DNA of 64,000 bases, taken from Ostrinia nubilalis (Eukaryota; Arthropoda; Insecta; Lepidoptera; Crambidae). Below are positions 1-12,500 of the stretch, one piece after another. The translations under genes were made by a program, and so were the position numbers. Each line of letters begins with the position of its first letter. Position 1 is the stretch's first letter. The stretch is taken from positions 8,824,001-8,888,000 of the forward strand of contig NC_087109.1 in assembly GCF_963855985.1 (NCBI RefSeq). The letters run 5' to 3'. The notes beneath the pieces were generated by a model that searched no databases, was not told where the DNA came from, and saw only the letters and a program-made list of their open reading frames with translations.

Positions 1-431
1 TTTGGTTCAATTTTAATTTCTGTGATGGGTCTGGGTGTTAACATGTATAATAAGTTTGTATTTACAAAAAAAAATGTATTTAAGTATGTTTATATCCGTT
101 TTCTAGTGAGCGGATACTGTGAATGTACGTCACGCGGGGTCACGTGACCGTCGGCGGCACTCAATATTTAAGCGAACTTTGAATGCCTATAAAATCATAA
201 CTACTGGGTATTTTTAAATGAAATAAAAACTAATGTATTTGTAAATGTAAAAGCCTAACTGTAACATAGGTTTCAAGTGATTTTGCATACCTAGTAACAT
301 TCTCAATTATGAGCGGGCCAAAAGTGGCTTCAAATGGTTCGTGTTATATTACACACGGTGCAACTTGGCTTGGCACGCTACCGCGTGTCTGGATAAACAA
401 TAAATAAACTGCATAGTTAAAATTTACTTAC

Positions 432-532
432 CATAAGAGGTAGAGCGTTGACCAGCAACTCTTTGGGCAGGAGAGTTCGGAACGTCATGAGGAATTTGAG
501 GGCGTCTGCTTTTAGTACGGGCAACTCGTCCA
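432..532 (-). CDS. Cse1: Cse1 exon 10 (residues 476-509), last exon in window
   Basis: The acceptor is ATTTCAG and the donor GTAAGT. It encodes VDELPVLKADALKFLMTFRT and ends LVNALPLM. No further exon is visible in bases 1-431, so the rest lies outside the window. Confidence 0.92.
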
Positions 533-3500
533 CTGAAATAAATACGATACATTTTATTAAACTGCGACACTTAAGAAAAATAATTAAGGAAGGCTAAAAA
601 TTATTACGAGAGAGACAGAAAGAGAGAGAGAGAAAGGTGTTAGATGCGGAGCTCGATGTGACGAATAATGATACGGTCGTCAACAATGTGTAATTTAGCT
701 TGTCTCCGAGTCGAGTATCGTTTCGTTTACATTCGTCAGTGATCGGTACTGTGCCGATGCGATAGGGCTGGCTGCTACATGAAGCTACTGTGTCGCCATC
801 TAGCGCGCCACACGCGTTTTTTTTTTCTTCTTTCCATAACGAATTTTTTTTAAATGGGTGAAGAATACGCGCGCTTCCGTCACTCACTACTCTCTTGTGA
901 ATCTTGGAGATGAACATTGAACAGGCTTGGTTACGGATAGGCGGTGTAATAATAAAACAGTGCACATCACGTTGTCTCTAGCACTCACACTGGTTATGGG
1001 TGACGTCACACAGAGGCAGGCATAGCGTTGTTTGTAATAAGTAATAATATATTGGCGAGTGAGCATTTCTGTTTCAAAAATTACTTATGGCCTCGCCTGC
1101 CATGAGTTTTGCGTCGAGTATATAGTCTGGTCTGCGAGCATGTAGAATTTTGTCCAATGACCCCTAGCTACCCATCCTTATCGCTCGCGCGTAATTATGT
1201 TGCTATCGCGCTCGCACACTCACTGCGGGCGCCCGTCGCACAGTCGCGACAGCAATATAATTACGCGCGAGCGATAAGGATGGGTAGCTAGGGGTCATTG
1301 GACAAAATTCTACGTGCTCACAGACCGGGCTTTAGATAGATACATGGCGGTGTCCTAGAGCGTTAGTGGACGCGTGTAGTAACTCACCATTGGGTCTCTG
1401 CAACTCTGGCATTGCGTGCGTAGCAGCAAACTGCGCTAAGTCGACCAGCGGCGAAGCGCGCGTCACGCCACTAGCTTGAGTGCTGCCGCGCGATGCCAGT
1501 GACGTCACTAAATACATGGCGGTGTCTTTGCCACGCCACGCTGATGCACCGCACTCTTCATACTTGGCTAGCATTAGCTGGAAAAATGGAGTTACAACGT
1601 TTTAGTAAATCAGTACGAACTCATTTTGTTTTTATTTATTTATTTATTTGTACATTAAGTGTCACATAATATGGTAGAACAGAGCACATTCACTAGATTT
1701 GAACTAGCATGTAAACATAGTTTTATACAAGTAAATTTTATATAATTTAGTTATCATCCCCATTTTGAATATTATTAATGTGAAACAATTATGACCGCTG
1801 CCTCGAATTTTGCGTGCAACGGGGCGGGCGGGGTGCCAAATTCAACTGTATGGGGATGAAACGGGGATCCAAAGTTTAATCCTTTATCTATAGGGTTTTC
1901 CAATAAAAGGTGTCATTTTGATATTCAAAGAAAAATATATTTTTTTACTATATGTATAAATGATCGGATGTTTAGTAACTTTGCGTTTATGGTTATGAAA
2001 AAAATCATGAAAAGGATATGGTCCTATAAGCGTGGTTGTGGTGGTAATTTGCCTGATTTTATCATAACATCAGATCATTTATATTTAAAAACGCATTTTT
2101 CTTTGAATATCAAATAAATAATAAATAAATAAAATCATTTATTTGCAAGAACATGGTTACAGATGGGTGTTAATTTAATAAATTCCAGCATATTCTGTCG
2201 CATGCGACGTGCAAAAGTTCTTGTTGACACACATCAAAATGACACCTCTTATTGGAAAACCCTATAGTATAGAGAAAAATAAATATTATTCATTGGTTTT
2301 GAACCTTGTGTCTCACTAAAGTTCAAAATATAGTGGCATCAATGCGATCATATCGAGAACTAACCTGCACATACTGCCCAAACATGTTCATCATCTTGTC
2401 CTCGTACGTTTGGGCCAGAGTCCGCACCAGGTCGCAAGCGGCCCGCCGCCGCGTGTCCACGTCGGAACCCTCTATGTCCCTTCGCACGTACTCTTCGGGG
2501 TTATCCTCAAATAACTCCATGTCTGACTCTGTGGGAATAGAAATTATGCACTTATTATATCAGCGTTCCAGACCATGAAAAATCCGCCATTTTAAAAGCA
2601 GAAACGTCAAAATAACAAGCGCAATCTGATCGCCACCGCCGCGTATTTATTTGTGTTGTCTTTTTTGTTTTAGGTACTCACACAAATAATTTTGCTTATT
2701 ATTAGAAATGTAAATATTTTTGTTTTTTGTAAACCCTGTTACTCTGTCAAAGCTGTTTACGTGACATTGGCGAAATCATGGTTTTCAATACCAAGACGTT
2801 GCCAAAATAAAAGAAGAAGTGTTGTCGCTGCATTGAAAGCCGCGGCCAATGACAGGTCGCGTCAATGGGAACACAATGCTATAGTTCCAAAATACTGAAC
2901 TGTCCTATCCATGACATTGACAGTGGGGCGCCACCGTCAATACCGGATCGCTGATTCCGATTTTTGCCATGATGAAAACCATATAGTTGAACGATGGTAG
3001 CGCCCCCCTGTCATTGAGTTTGGTGGACAGTTCAGCGTGGGTCATCTATACATAGCAGCTGGGGCGTAGTGTGAGTTTACGTCAAACGCATTAAAAAAAC
3101 TGCGTAAAAAAAGTGACATTAAATGTATGACGGATTGTAAAGCGCCCCAAACGTGCGATGGCGGTCTGCACGCGTTGGTGTGTTTGAAGCTTAAGACTTT
3201 TAGGCCCAGAACAGACGGTGAAACGCAACTGCCACGAAACTGCAACTGCTAGTTACTTTTGAGTTGCATCTAAGTTTCTGCCATAGCGTCCGTTGAGAGA
3301 CCACACATGACGCGACCAGTTTGAAAGTAACTAGCAGTTGCAGTTTCGTTGCAGTAGCGTTTCACCGTCTGTTCTGGGCCTTAGATGTCACGGTTAGAGC
3401 TTTAGGAGCCAAGTGACATATTAGAATTTAGTTTTAGTTTGAGAAATAAAAGATAATTTAGGTTAACAAGTAGTTTATTTAGAATAAAGAGTAAGAGACC

Positions 3501-6500
3501 TTAAGGGTGTGGGTTGTCGAGCAAACTATCGTATCGCACGAGATTCGTCACCGGTGGTAGTATATTCAAACCACTGTCCTCGCTAGCATTGATAGTGATG
3601 TGGGTTGGTTCCTCGCTGGTGGTGAGCCCGCAGGGTCGTCGACGCGTCAGGCGGTTAGGACCGTACGCACTGTGGTGTAGGGCCACTTAGAGTGTGCGTA
3701 CGGGCCGTCCGACACGGCAGGCAGCCCTGCCGGGGGTCGAGGAGCCGCTGGCCATGCATGGCAGGTAGTTGTAGTGAAGGTGAACGTGAACCCTGCGAAT
3801 CAAAGCGGACACTAAAGCAGTTGCTAGCTTTTGTCCGTTTGACTGCGACATCAAAATACTAGCGAAGCAGATGGAATGATTTTGGTAATAAATGGTGATG
3901 TAATGATGTGGCAGTCAAACAGAATTACAATAGGTGCAGTGAAAGTGATGTAGGCAAAATATTAAATTATGTAGGTAGAAAATAATTTAGCATATCATCT
4001 ATGTAGGCAATTAATTTATGGAACAATATAGGTAGGCAATAATTTAGATAAATTAGAACAAGTACGATGAGATGAAACAATTTAAATTAGCAAGTAGAAT
4101 TGAAATTAGTGTCGTTACAATACGACCAAGGTCATGAAAGGTCATGACGTGTCGATGTCATTTCGTAAAATCGATTCATTTAATATTTTATTATGTAATA
4201 AGATGTAAAATATTACGAGTAACAATTGTAGCAACAGTTAAAATTACGAAATGACATCGTCCAGATACACTGAGCACATGGATTGCACACCTGAAGAACA
4301 AAATGGCGGCTAGGTACTTACAGTTAGCACAAGTATAAAATCTAGGCATTAAAAATACTTTTGCAACACTCACCCGGTAGCGGGGTTCACCAATACGCGA
4401 TTACGTTTTAGAGTTTTATAAAGTTACGTACATCGCGGGTCCGGCGGTGACGGACAGCGATACGTCCGTGCTCACTAACGCTCTGGCTCGGACCAGCGGG
4501 CCTAAAAAGGCCGGTTTGAGCAATTCTTATTAGATTCATAATATGATTCAGATTTAAAAACACAAAATGGCCACTTGTCGGCAATTCATATTATGATTCG
4601 GATACAATTCATATTCGGCAATTCATTTATTTGACAGTTTTGTATGAGAAATCGTAAAATGGTCCACAAAATAGGAATTGCTAATGTGTCAATTAGCAGA
4701 ATCATAAGAAGTTACTCGAGAGCAACATTTTACAATTCAGCTAGTTTGTAATTTCAAAAAATAAATTAATAATGGAAGATTTAGGCCTTTATGTAAACTT
4801 TTGGGAGCACGCCCGTATTATGGAAAGTGTTTTACATCGTCTAGGCTAGTATGGGGTGTTTGCAAAGGGTGCTTTTGACTTAGAATTGAGTAATATAATT
4901 AGAAATAGAAATGCATTATAAAACTTCAAAATATTTGTCGAAAAATGTGTACCTATACCTCAATCGATTCTTACAAGTATTAAGTAGGTACCTACCTAAT
5001 TTAAATCCTATAGTAAATAACTATCAAGGTATGAGTCCACGATTTAGGGGGAGGGTTGAGGAGGGTAGGGAGAAGGTAGCTATATAAAAGCAAAAAAAAA
5101 AAAATTAAACCGACTCCAAAAAACCTACACTAAAAGGTAGAAAAATAATTACTTATTACTTATTTATTAGGACGAATTAATATTAATGTATATACCATGA
5201 TTGATACGGAGTTGGTGCCAAGATTATGAAACGTGTGAAGTTTGCCTGCACTTGCCTTTTTTTAAATAAAATTTAACTCATTTCTTGCTTTTTAGTTAAC
5301 TAATTATTACCTTGATGTTACCACTGAAGGTAGGCAGTACATTGAGACCATATTCTTCATGTCTAGTGTAAATAATATTCCCTACAAAATACAGATCGGC
5401 AACCTAAAAAGACCTTAAACCGTCAGCCCACCTTAAAAACATGAAACAACTGTTGGTCTATTTGTACCTATAATATTTAAAGAATTATCCTCCAACTCCT
5501 AAGCATTAAGGAGTTGTACCTACCATGTTCATCATGATGAGATGATGACTATCTGATGCAAACACTTGAATAACTTTAGAAACTATACTTATCTATAAAA
5601 TTAAAAGAATTATCCTCCAACTCCTAAGCATTAAGGAGTTTTGCCTTCTATCATCAGCTCATCAATATGAGATGATGATTTCCAGGAGCAAATACTTGAA
5701 TAACTTATGAAAAAGTTTGAAAGACGATATACGTGCCTATAAAATTTGAGGGTTGCCCTCGATTTCCCTAGGATCCCATCATCAGATCCTGACTTGGTGA
5801 CAATGGGACCACCTCAGAAGTGAACCCTATCGAACAAAAAAAGAATTTTGAAAATCGGTCCACAATTGACGGAGTAATCGGTGAACATACATAGAAAAAA
5901 AAACATACAGTTGAACATATTATAACCTCCTCCTTTTTTTAATTCGGTTAAAAAAATATAATTAGCTGGATCACTATTCAATATTAAGAGGATATAAGTA
6001 TTGTCTTTTATGTTTGAGTTCTATTTTAAGATAAATAAGTGCATAATTTTTTGAAGGACACTGAGTTTCCACAACAAAATGCATAAACGAAACCTTGCAC
6101 AATCCCTCCCTATCACACTAAGCGAATATTGTTTCTTTTGTCAATAACATAAAATAACGCTTGGAATGTATGTCAACCACTTAAAACCTTGATTTATCGC
6201 CTAAATCATAAGAGTTTAGTTCAAGCATAATATTCCGTGTCTTATACAATGGTATTGTTTACATTAACTTGACCTTCATTATGTCGACACCTAACTTGTT
6301 GCCAGTCGTAAATAAAATAGTGAATGATTTTTCATTTCTCATTTTTGGCTTCTAAACTCAAATATTTTGATGTTATTAAATTACTTTTATTAATTTAAAA
6401 CAAGATATGAGGTAATTGTTCAAGATTTTCAGTTTAAAATGTAAAAAAGTCGTAGAAATGATAACCGGTAAAGTACGGTTTTTATTATTCACATGTGGCA

Positions 6501-9500
6501 ACATAGACGCCGAATATGAATCTGCGGATGAATTGAATTGCGGCAATTCTGCCAAAATGTAAGACCATTTTATGAAAAATAGAGGAATTGCTTATGATCT
6601 GCTATGAATTCTGGAAATGAATTCCTTTTAGCAATGTTGCGTGATTTGGCCTTTTTAGGCCCGCAGGAGACGCGGCGGGAGCATCGCGGCCGTAGGCGCG
6701 TCGCTTGCGCATGCATAAAAAACAGTCCGCCCGCTCGACAGAGAACAAAAGAAATATTGAACAACTTGTTTCGCGCGGGTTTGCTTGTAGATTTATTATT
6801 TTATTTATTTTATTAGTGTAGAATAATATGAATTATTTAATTAAGTTATTTATTTAGGTAGTTTACGTAGATTTAGATATTTTATTATTTAAGTATATTT
6901 TATTTAGGTAGATAATAGTAATTTAATTAGAATTTAGATCTAGAATTTAGATCAGCGGTAACGCTAACCGTTACATAGACTAATGCCCGTTTTCACCATC
7001 AATCCCTATTTTTTAATTGACCTGTCATGTGTTACCATAGGGTAACTTAAAATTTAGGGATTGATGGTTTAAACGGGCATTAATGAACCAACATTAGGTG
7101 TTGTGCGTGGCGTCTGCTTTTAGTAAAAGTTAACCATAGTTATTTAAGTTCAAAGATTATGTTACTTACCTCTAAACTCCATGTTGGGAATGACGATTTT
7201 CTCGCAAATGCTGCTTAGTGTGGCGGGGTCTTCAAACAGGCTTTTGTAGTTGTTTTTCTCGGCAATTTTGGCTAGGAACGTCAAGGCATTGGACACCAGC
7301 TGGAAATTAAATAAAGAATATAACTGCTAGAATCGCTGAATGAAGAAAAAGTGACTATTTGCGCATATAGAGCTGCGCACTTGCATATTATCTAGTGGCT
7401 ATATGATGGGTAAGCAGTGGCCATATGGTGGCTATACAGGGTGTTAGGCAAATGGGTATATGAGCCGACACTAGCCCATGTTAACATGGTCATATAAATG
7501 GTATGGTGAAGTCAGAAAAAAAAAATATTCATTTTAATTATTTTAATTTTCATACAAATCGGAATTTATAAAAATTAATTTGTATGAAAATTAAAAAAAA
7601 TTAAATGATGATATCAAAAGACAATGCCGGAAATTGGCGTCATTTTTTTTTCGCGCGGCCATCGACCAATCCTTGTTTTTTGATTACAAAATCCCAACTT
7701 CCCAACTAATATTATAAATGCGAAAGTAACTCTGTCTGTCTGTCTGTCTGTTACGCTTTCCCGCTTAAACCTCGCAACCGATTTCGATGAAATTTGGCAA
7801 GGACATAGTTTGAGTCCCGGGAATGGACATAGGATAGTTTTTATCCCGGTTTTTGAAACAGGGACGCGCGCGATAAAGTTTTTCTGTGACAGACAAAATT
7901 CCACGCGGGCGAAGCCGCGGGCAGAAAGCTAGTAGTGTAATAAACCAAACTTACTATGACATGTATACCTCTAAACTCAGTCTGAACTGAGTTACGAGCA
8001 TTATAAGTTTGATGATTTTCATACTAGATTTGCTTTTTGCGCGCAAGTTTTGTAAGAAATTGCAACAAAATAGTGACATTGTATGTGTAAACAAACAATA
8101 CCATCCATTAAAGGCCCCAGACATCAGTATGCAGCAGAATCAGCGCAATAAAAAAATAGCGCAATATTTTGTTGCAATTTCTTACAAAACTTGCGCGCAA
8201 AAAGCAAATCTAGTATGAAAATCATCAAACTTCTAATGCTCGTAACTCAGTTCAGACTGACATTAGAGGTATACATGTCATAGTAAGTTTGATTTATTAC
8301 ACTATTTTGTAATCAAAAATCAAAGTTTGGTCGATGGCCGCGCGAAAAAAAAAAGACGCCACCCTCCATACAAAATCTGGCATTGCCATTTCTGACTTCA
8401 CCATACCATTTATATGCCCATGTTAACATGGGCTAGTGTCGGCTCATATACCCATTTACCTAACACCCTGTATAGTGGCCATATTGTGGCTATATAGTGT
8501 CTATTCAGTGGCCAGGTGGTGGCTATGTAGTGAACTCTTCCTTGTATTTGAGCGCGTACAGAGCTCGCAAGTCGCACTCGCATATCTCTGGTGGCTATGT
8601 GGTGGCTACATGGTGGCTATCTGGCCCCACTTACCGCGTCGTACTTGCGGTGCGGCGTGGTTGCCAGCAGCACGGTCCACACGGCCGTGACGAAGCCGGG
8701 CGCGTGCGGTGCGAACTCCTCCTCGTACTTGAGCGCGTACAGAGCTCGCACTCGCATATCTCTGGTGGCTATGCGGTGGCTACATGGTGGCTATGTAGTG
8801 GCCATGTGGTGGCTATGTAGTGGCTACGTAGTGGCTATGTAGTGGCCATGTGGTGGCTATGTAGTGGTCATGTAGTGGCTACGTAGTGGCTATCTGGCCC
8901 CACTTACCGCGTCGTACTTGCGGTGCGGCGTGGTTGCCAGCAGCACGGTCCACACGGCCGTGACGAAGCCGGGCGCGTGCGGTGCGAACTCCTCCTCGTA
9001 CTTGAGAGCGTACAGAGCTCGCACTCGCATATCTCTGGTGGCTATGCGGTGGCTACATGGTGGCTATGTAGTGGCCATGTGGTGGCTATGTAGTGGCTAC
9101 GTAGTGGCTATGTAGTGGCCATGTGGTGGCTATGTAGTGGTCATGTAGTGGCTACGTAGTGGCTATCTGGCCCCACTTACCGCGTCGTACTTGCGGTGCG
9201 GCGTGGTTGCCAGCAGCACGGTCCACACGGCCGTGACGAAGCCGGGCGCGTGCGGTGCGAACTCCTCCTCGTACTTGAGAGCGTACAGAGCTCGCACTCG
9301 CATATCTCTGGTGGCTATGTGGTGGCCATGCGGTGGCTACATGGGTTCCACGTGGTGACTACATGGTGGCTATGTAGTGGCCATGTGGTGGCTATGTAGT
9401 GGCCATGTGGTGGCTATGTAGTGGCCATGTGGTGGCTATGTAGTGGCTACATGGTGGCTATGTAGTGGCCATGTGGTGGCTACATGGTGGCTATGTAATG

Positions 9501-12500
9501 GCCATGTGGTGGCTACATGGTGGCTATGTAGTGGCCATGTGGTGGCTATGTAGTGGCCACGTGGTGGCTATGTAGTGGCTATCTGGCCCCACTTACCGCG
9601 TCATACTTGCGGTGCGGCGTGGTTGCCAGCAGCACGGTCCACACGGCCGTGACGAAGCCGGGCGCGTGCGGTGCGAACTCCTCCTCGTACTTGAGAGCGT
9701 ACAGAGCTCGCACTCGCATATCTCTGGTGGCTATGCGGTGGCTACATGGTGGCTATGTAATGGCCATGTGGTGGCTATCTGATGGACATCTAGCTACACA
9801 TACTGCGTCATATTTGTGTCTATGTAGTGGCTATCTGGCCCCACTATACCACCATATGGTGGCCACGTGGTGGCTATGTAGTGGCTATCTGGCCCCACTT
9901 ACCGCGTCGTACTTGCGGTGCGGCGTGGTTGCCAGCAGCACGGTCCACACGGCCGTGACGAAGCCGGGCGCGTGCGGTGCGAACTCCTCCTCGTACTTGA
10001 GAGCGTACAGAGCTCGCACTCGCATATCTCTGGTGGCTATGCGGTGGCTACATGGTGGCTATGTAATGGCCATGTGGTGGCTATCTGGTGGACATCTAGC
10101 TACACATACTGCGTCATATTTGTGTCTATGTAGTGGCCATGTGGTGGCTATGTAGTGGCTACGTAGTGGCTATCTGGCCCCACTTACCGCGTCGTACTTG
10201 CGGTGCGGCGTGGTTGCCAGCAGCACGGTCCACACGGCCGTGACGAAGCCGGGCGCGTGCGGTGCGAACTCCTCCTCGTACTTGAGAGCGTACAGAGCTC
10301 GCACTCGCATATCTCTGGTGGCTATGTGGTGGCTACATGGGTTCCACATGGTGACTACATGGTGGCTATGTAGTGGCCATGTGGTGGCTACATGGTGGCT
10401 ATGTAGTGGCTACATGGTGGCTATGTAGTGACCATGTGGTGGCTACATGGTGGCTATGTAGTGGCCATGTGGTGGCTACATGGTGGCTATGTAGTGGCCA
10501 TGTGGTGGCTACATGGTGGCTATGTAGTGGCTATGTAGTGGTCATGTAGTGGCTACGTAGTGGCTATCTGGCCCCACTTACCGCGTCGTACTTGCGGTGC
10601 GGCGTGGTTGCCAGCAGCACGGTCCACACGGCCGTGACGAAGCCGGGCGCGTGCGGTGCGAACTCCTCCTCGTACTTGAGAGCGTACAGGGCTGCGCATT
10701 CGCATATCTCTGGTGGCTATGTGGTGGCCATGCGGTGGCTACATGGGTTCCACGTGGTGACTACATGGTGGCTATGTGGTGGCCATGTGGTGGCTACATG
10801 GTGGCTATGTAGTGGCTACATGGTGGCTATGTAGTGACCATGTGGTGGCTACATGGTGGCTATGTAGTGACCATGTGGTGGCTACATGGTGGCTATGTAG
10901 TGGCTATGTAGTGGCCATGTGGTGGCTATGTGGTGGCCATGTAGTGGCTATGTAGTGGTCATGTAGTGGTTACGTAGTGGCTATCTGGCCCCACTTACCG
11001 CGTCGTACTTGCGGTGCGGCGTGGTTGCCAGCAGCACGGTCCACACGGCCGTGACGAAGCCGGGCGCGTGCGGTGCGAACTCCTCCTCGTACTTGAGAGC
11101 GTACAGAGCTCGCACTCGCATATCTCTGGTGGCTATGTGGTGGCTACATGGCTTCCACGTGGTGACTACATGGTGGCTACTGTAGTGGCCATGTGGTGGC
11201 TATGTAGTGACCATGTGGTGGCTATGTAGTGACCATGTGGTGGCTATGTAGTGGCTATGTAGTGACCATGTGGTGGCTACATGGTGGCTATGTAGTGACC
11301 ATGTGGTGGCTACATGGTGGCCATGTGGTGGCTACATGGTGGCTATGTAGTGGCTACATGGTGGCTATGTTGTGGCCATGTGGTGGCTATATGGTGGCTA
11401 TGTAGTGGCCATGTGGTGGCTACATGGTGGCTATGTAGTGGCTACATGGTGGCTATGTGGTGGCCATGTAGTGGCTATGTAGTGGTCATGTAGTGGTTAC
11501 GTAGTGGCTATCTGGCCCCACTTACCGCGTCGTACTTGCGGTGCGGCGTGGTTGCCAGCAGCACGGTCCACACGGCCGTGACGAAGCCGGGCGCGTGCGG
11601 TGCGAACTCCTCCTCGTACTTGAGAGCGTACAGAGCTCGCACTCGCATATCTCTGGTGGCTATGTGGTGGCTACATGGTGGCTATGTAGTGGCCATGTGG
11701 TGGCTATCTGGTGGACATCTAGCTACACATTCTGCGTCATATTTGTGTCTATGTAGTGGCTATCTGGCCCCACTATACCACCATATGGTGGCCACCATGG
11801 CCCCACCATATGGTGGCCACGTGGTGGCCATGCGGTGGCTACATGGCTTCCACGTGGTGACTACATGGTGGCTATGTAGTGGCCATGTGGTGGCTACATG
11901 GTGGCTATGTAGTGGCCATGTGGTGGCTACATGGTGGCTATGTAGTGGCTACATGGTGGCTATGTAGTGGCCATGTGGTGGCTATGTAGTGGCTAAGTAG
12001 TGGCTATGTAGTAGCCATGTGGTGGCTATGTAGTGGCCATGTGGTGGCTATGTAGTGGCTATGTAGTGGCCATGTAGTGGCTATGTAGTGGCTACGTAGT
12101 GGCTACGTAGTGGCTATCTGGCCCCACTTACCGCGTCGTACTTGCGGTGCGGCGTGGTTGCCAGCAGCACGGTCCACACGGCCGTGACGAAGCCGGGCGC
12201 GTGCGGTGCGAACTCCTCCTCGTACTTGAGAGCGTACAGAGCTCGCACTCGCATATCTCTGGTGGCTATGTGGTGGCCATGCGGTGGCTACATGGGTTCC
12301 ACATGGTGACTACATGGTGGCTATGTAGTGGCTATGTAGTGGCCATGTGGTGGCTATGTGGTGGCCATGTAGTGGCTATGTAGTGGTCATGTAGTGGTTA
12401 CGTAGTGGCTATCTGGCCCCACTTACCGCGTCGTACTTGCGGTGCGGCGTGGTTGCCAGCAGCACGGTCCACACGGCCGTGACGAAGCCGGGCGCGTGCG

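Noticed and set aside
8009..8218. 69-codon plus-strand frame in the foldback element
   Set aside because: It runs across the inverted arms of the element, and its two ends are complementary. No protein similarity.
9553..10155. 200-codon plus-strand open frame and many 65-143-codon frames in the minisatellite
   Set aside because: They translate the antisense of the exon 6 copies and the repeat itself (VAMWWLHGGYVVAM-like). Frame length follows from the repeat period, with no gene signal.
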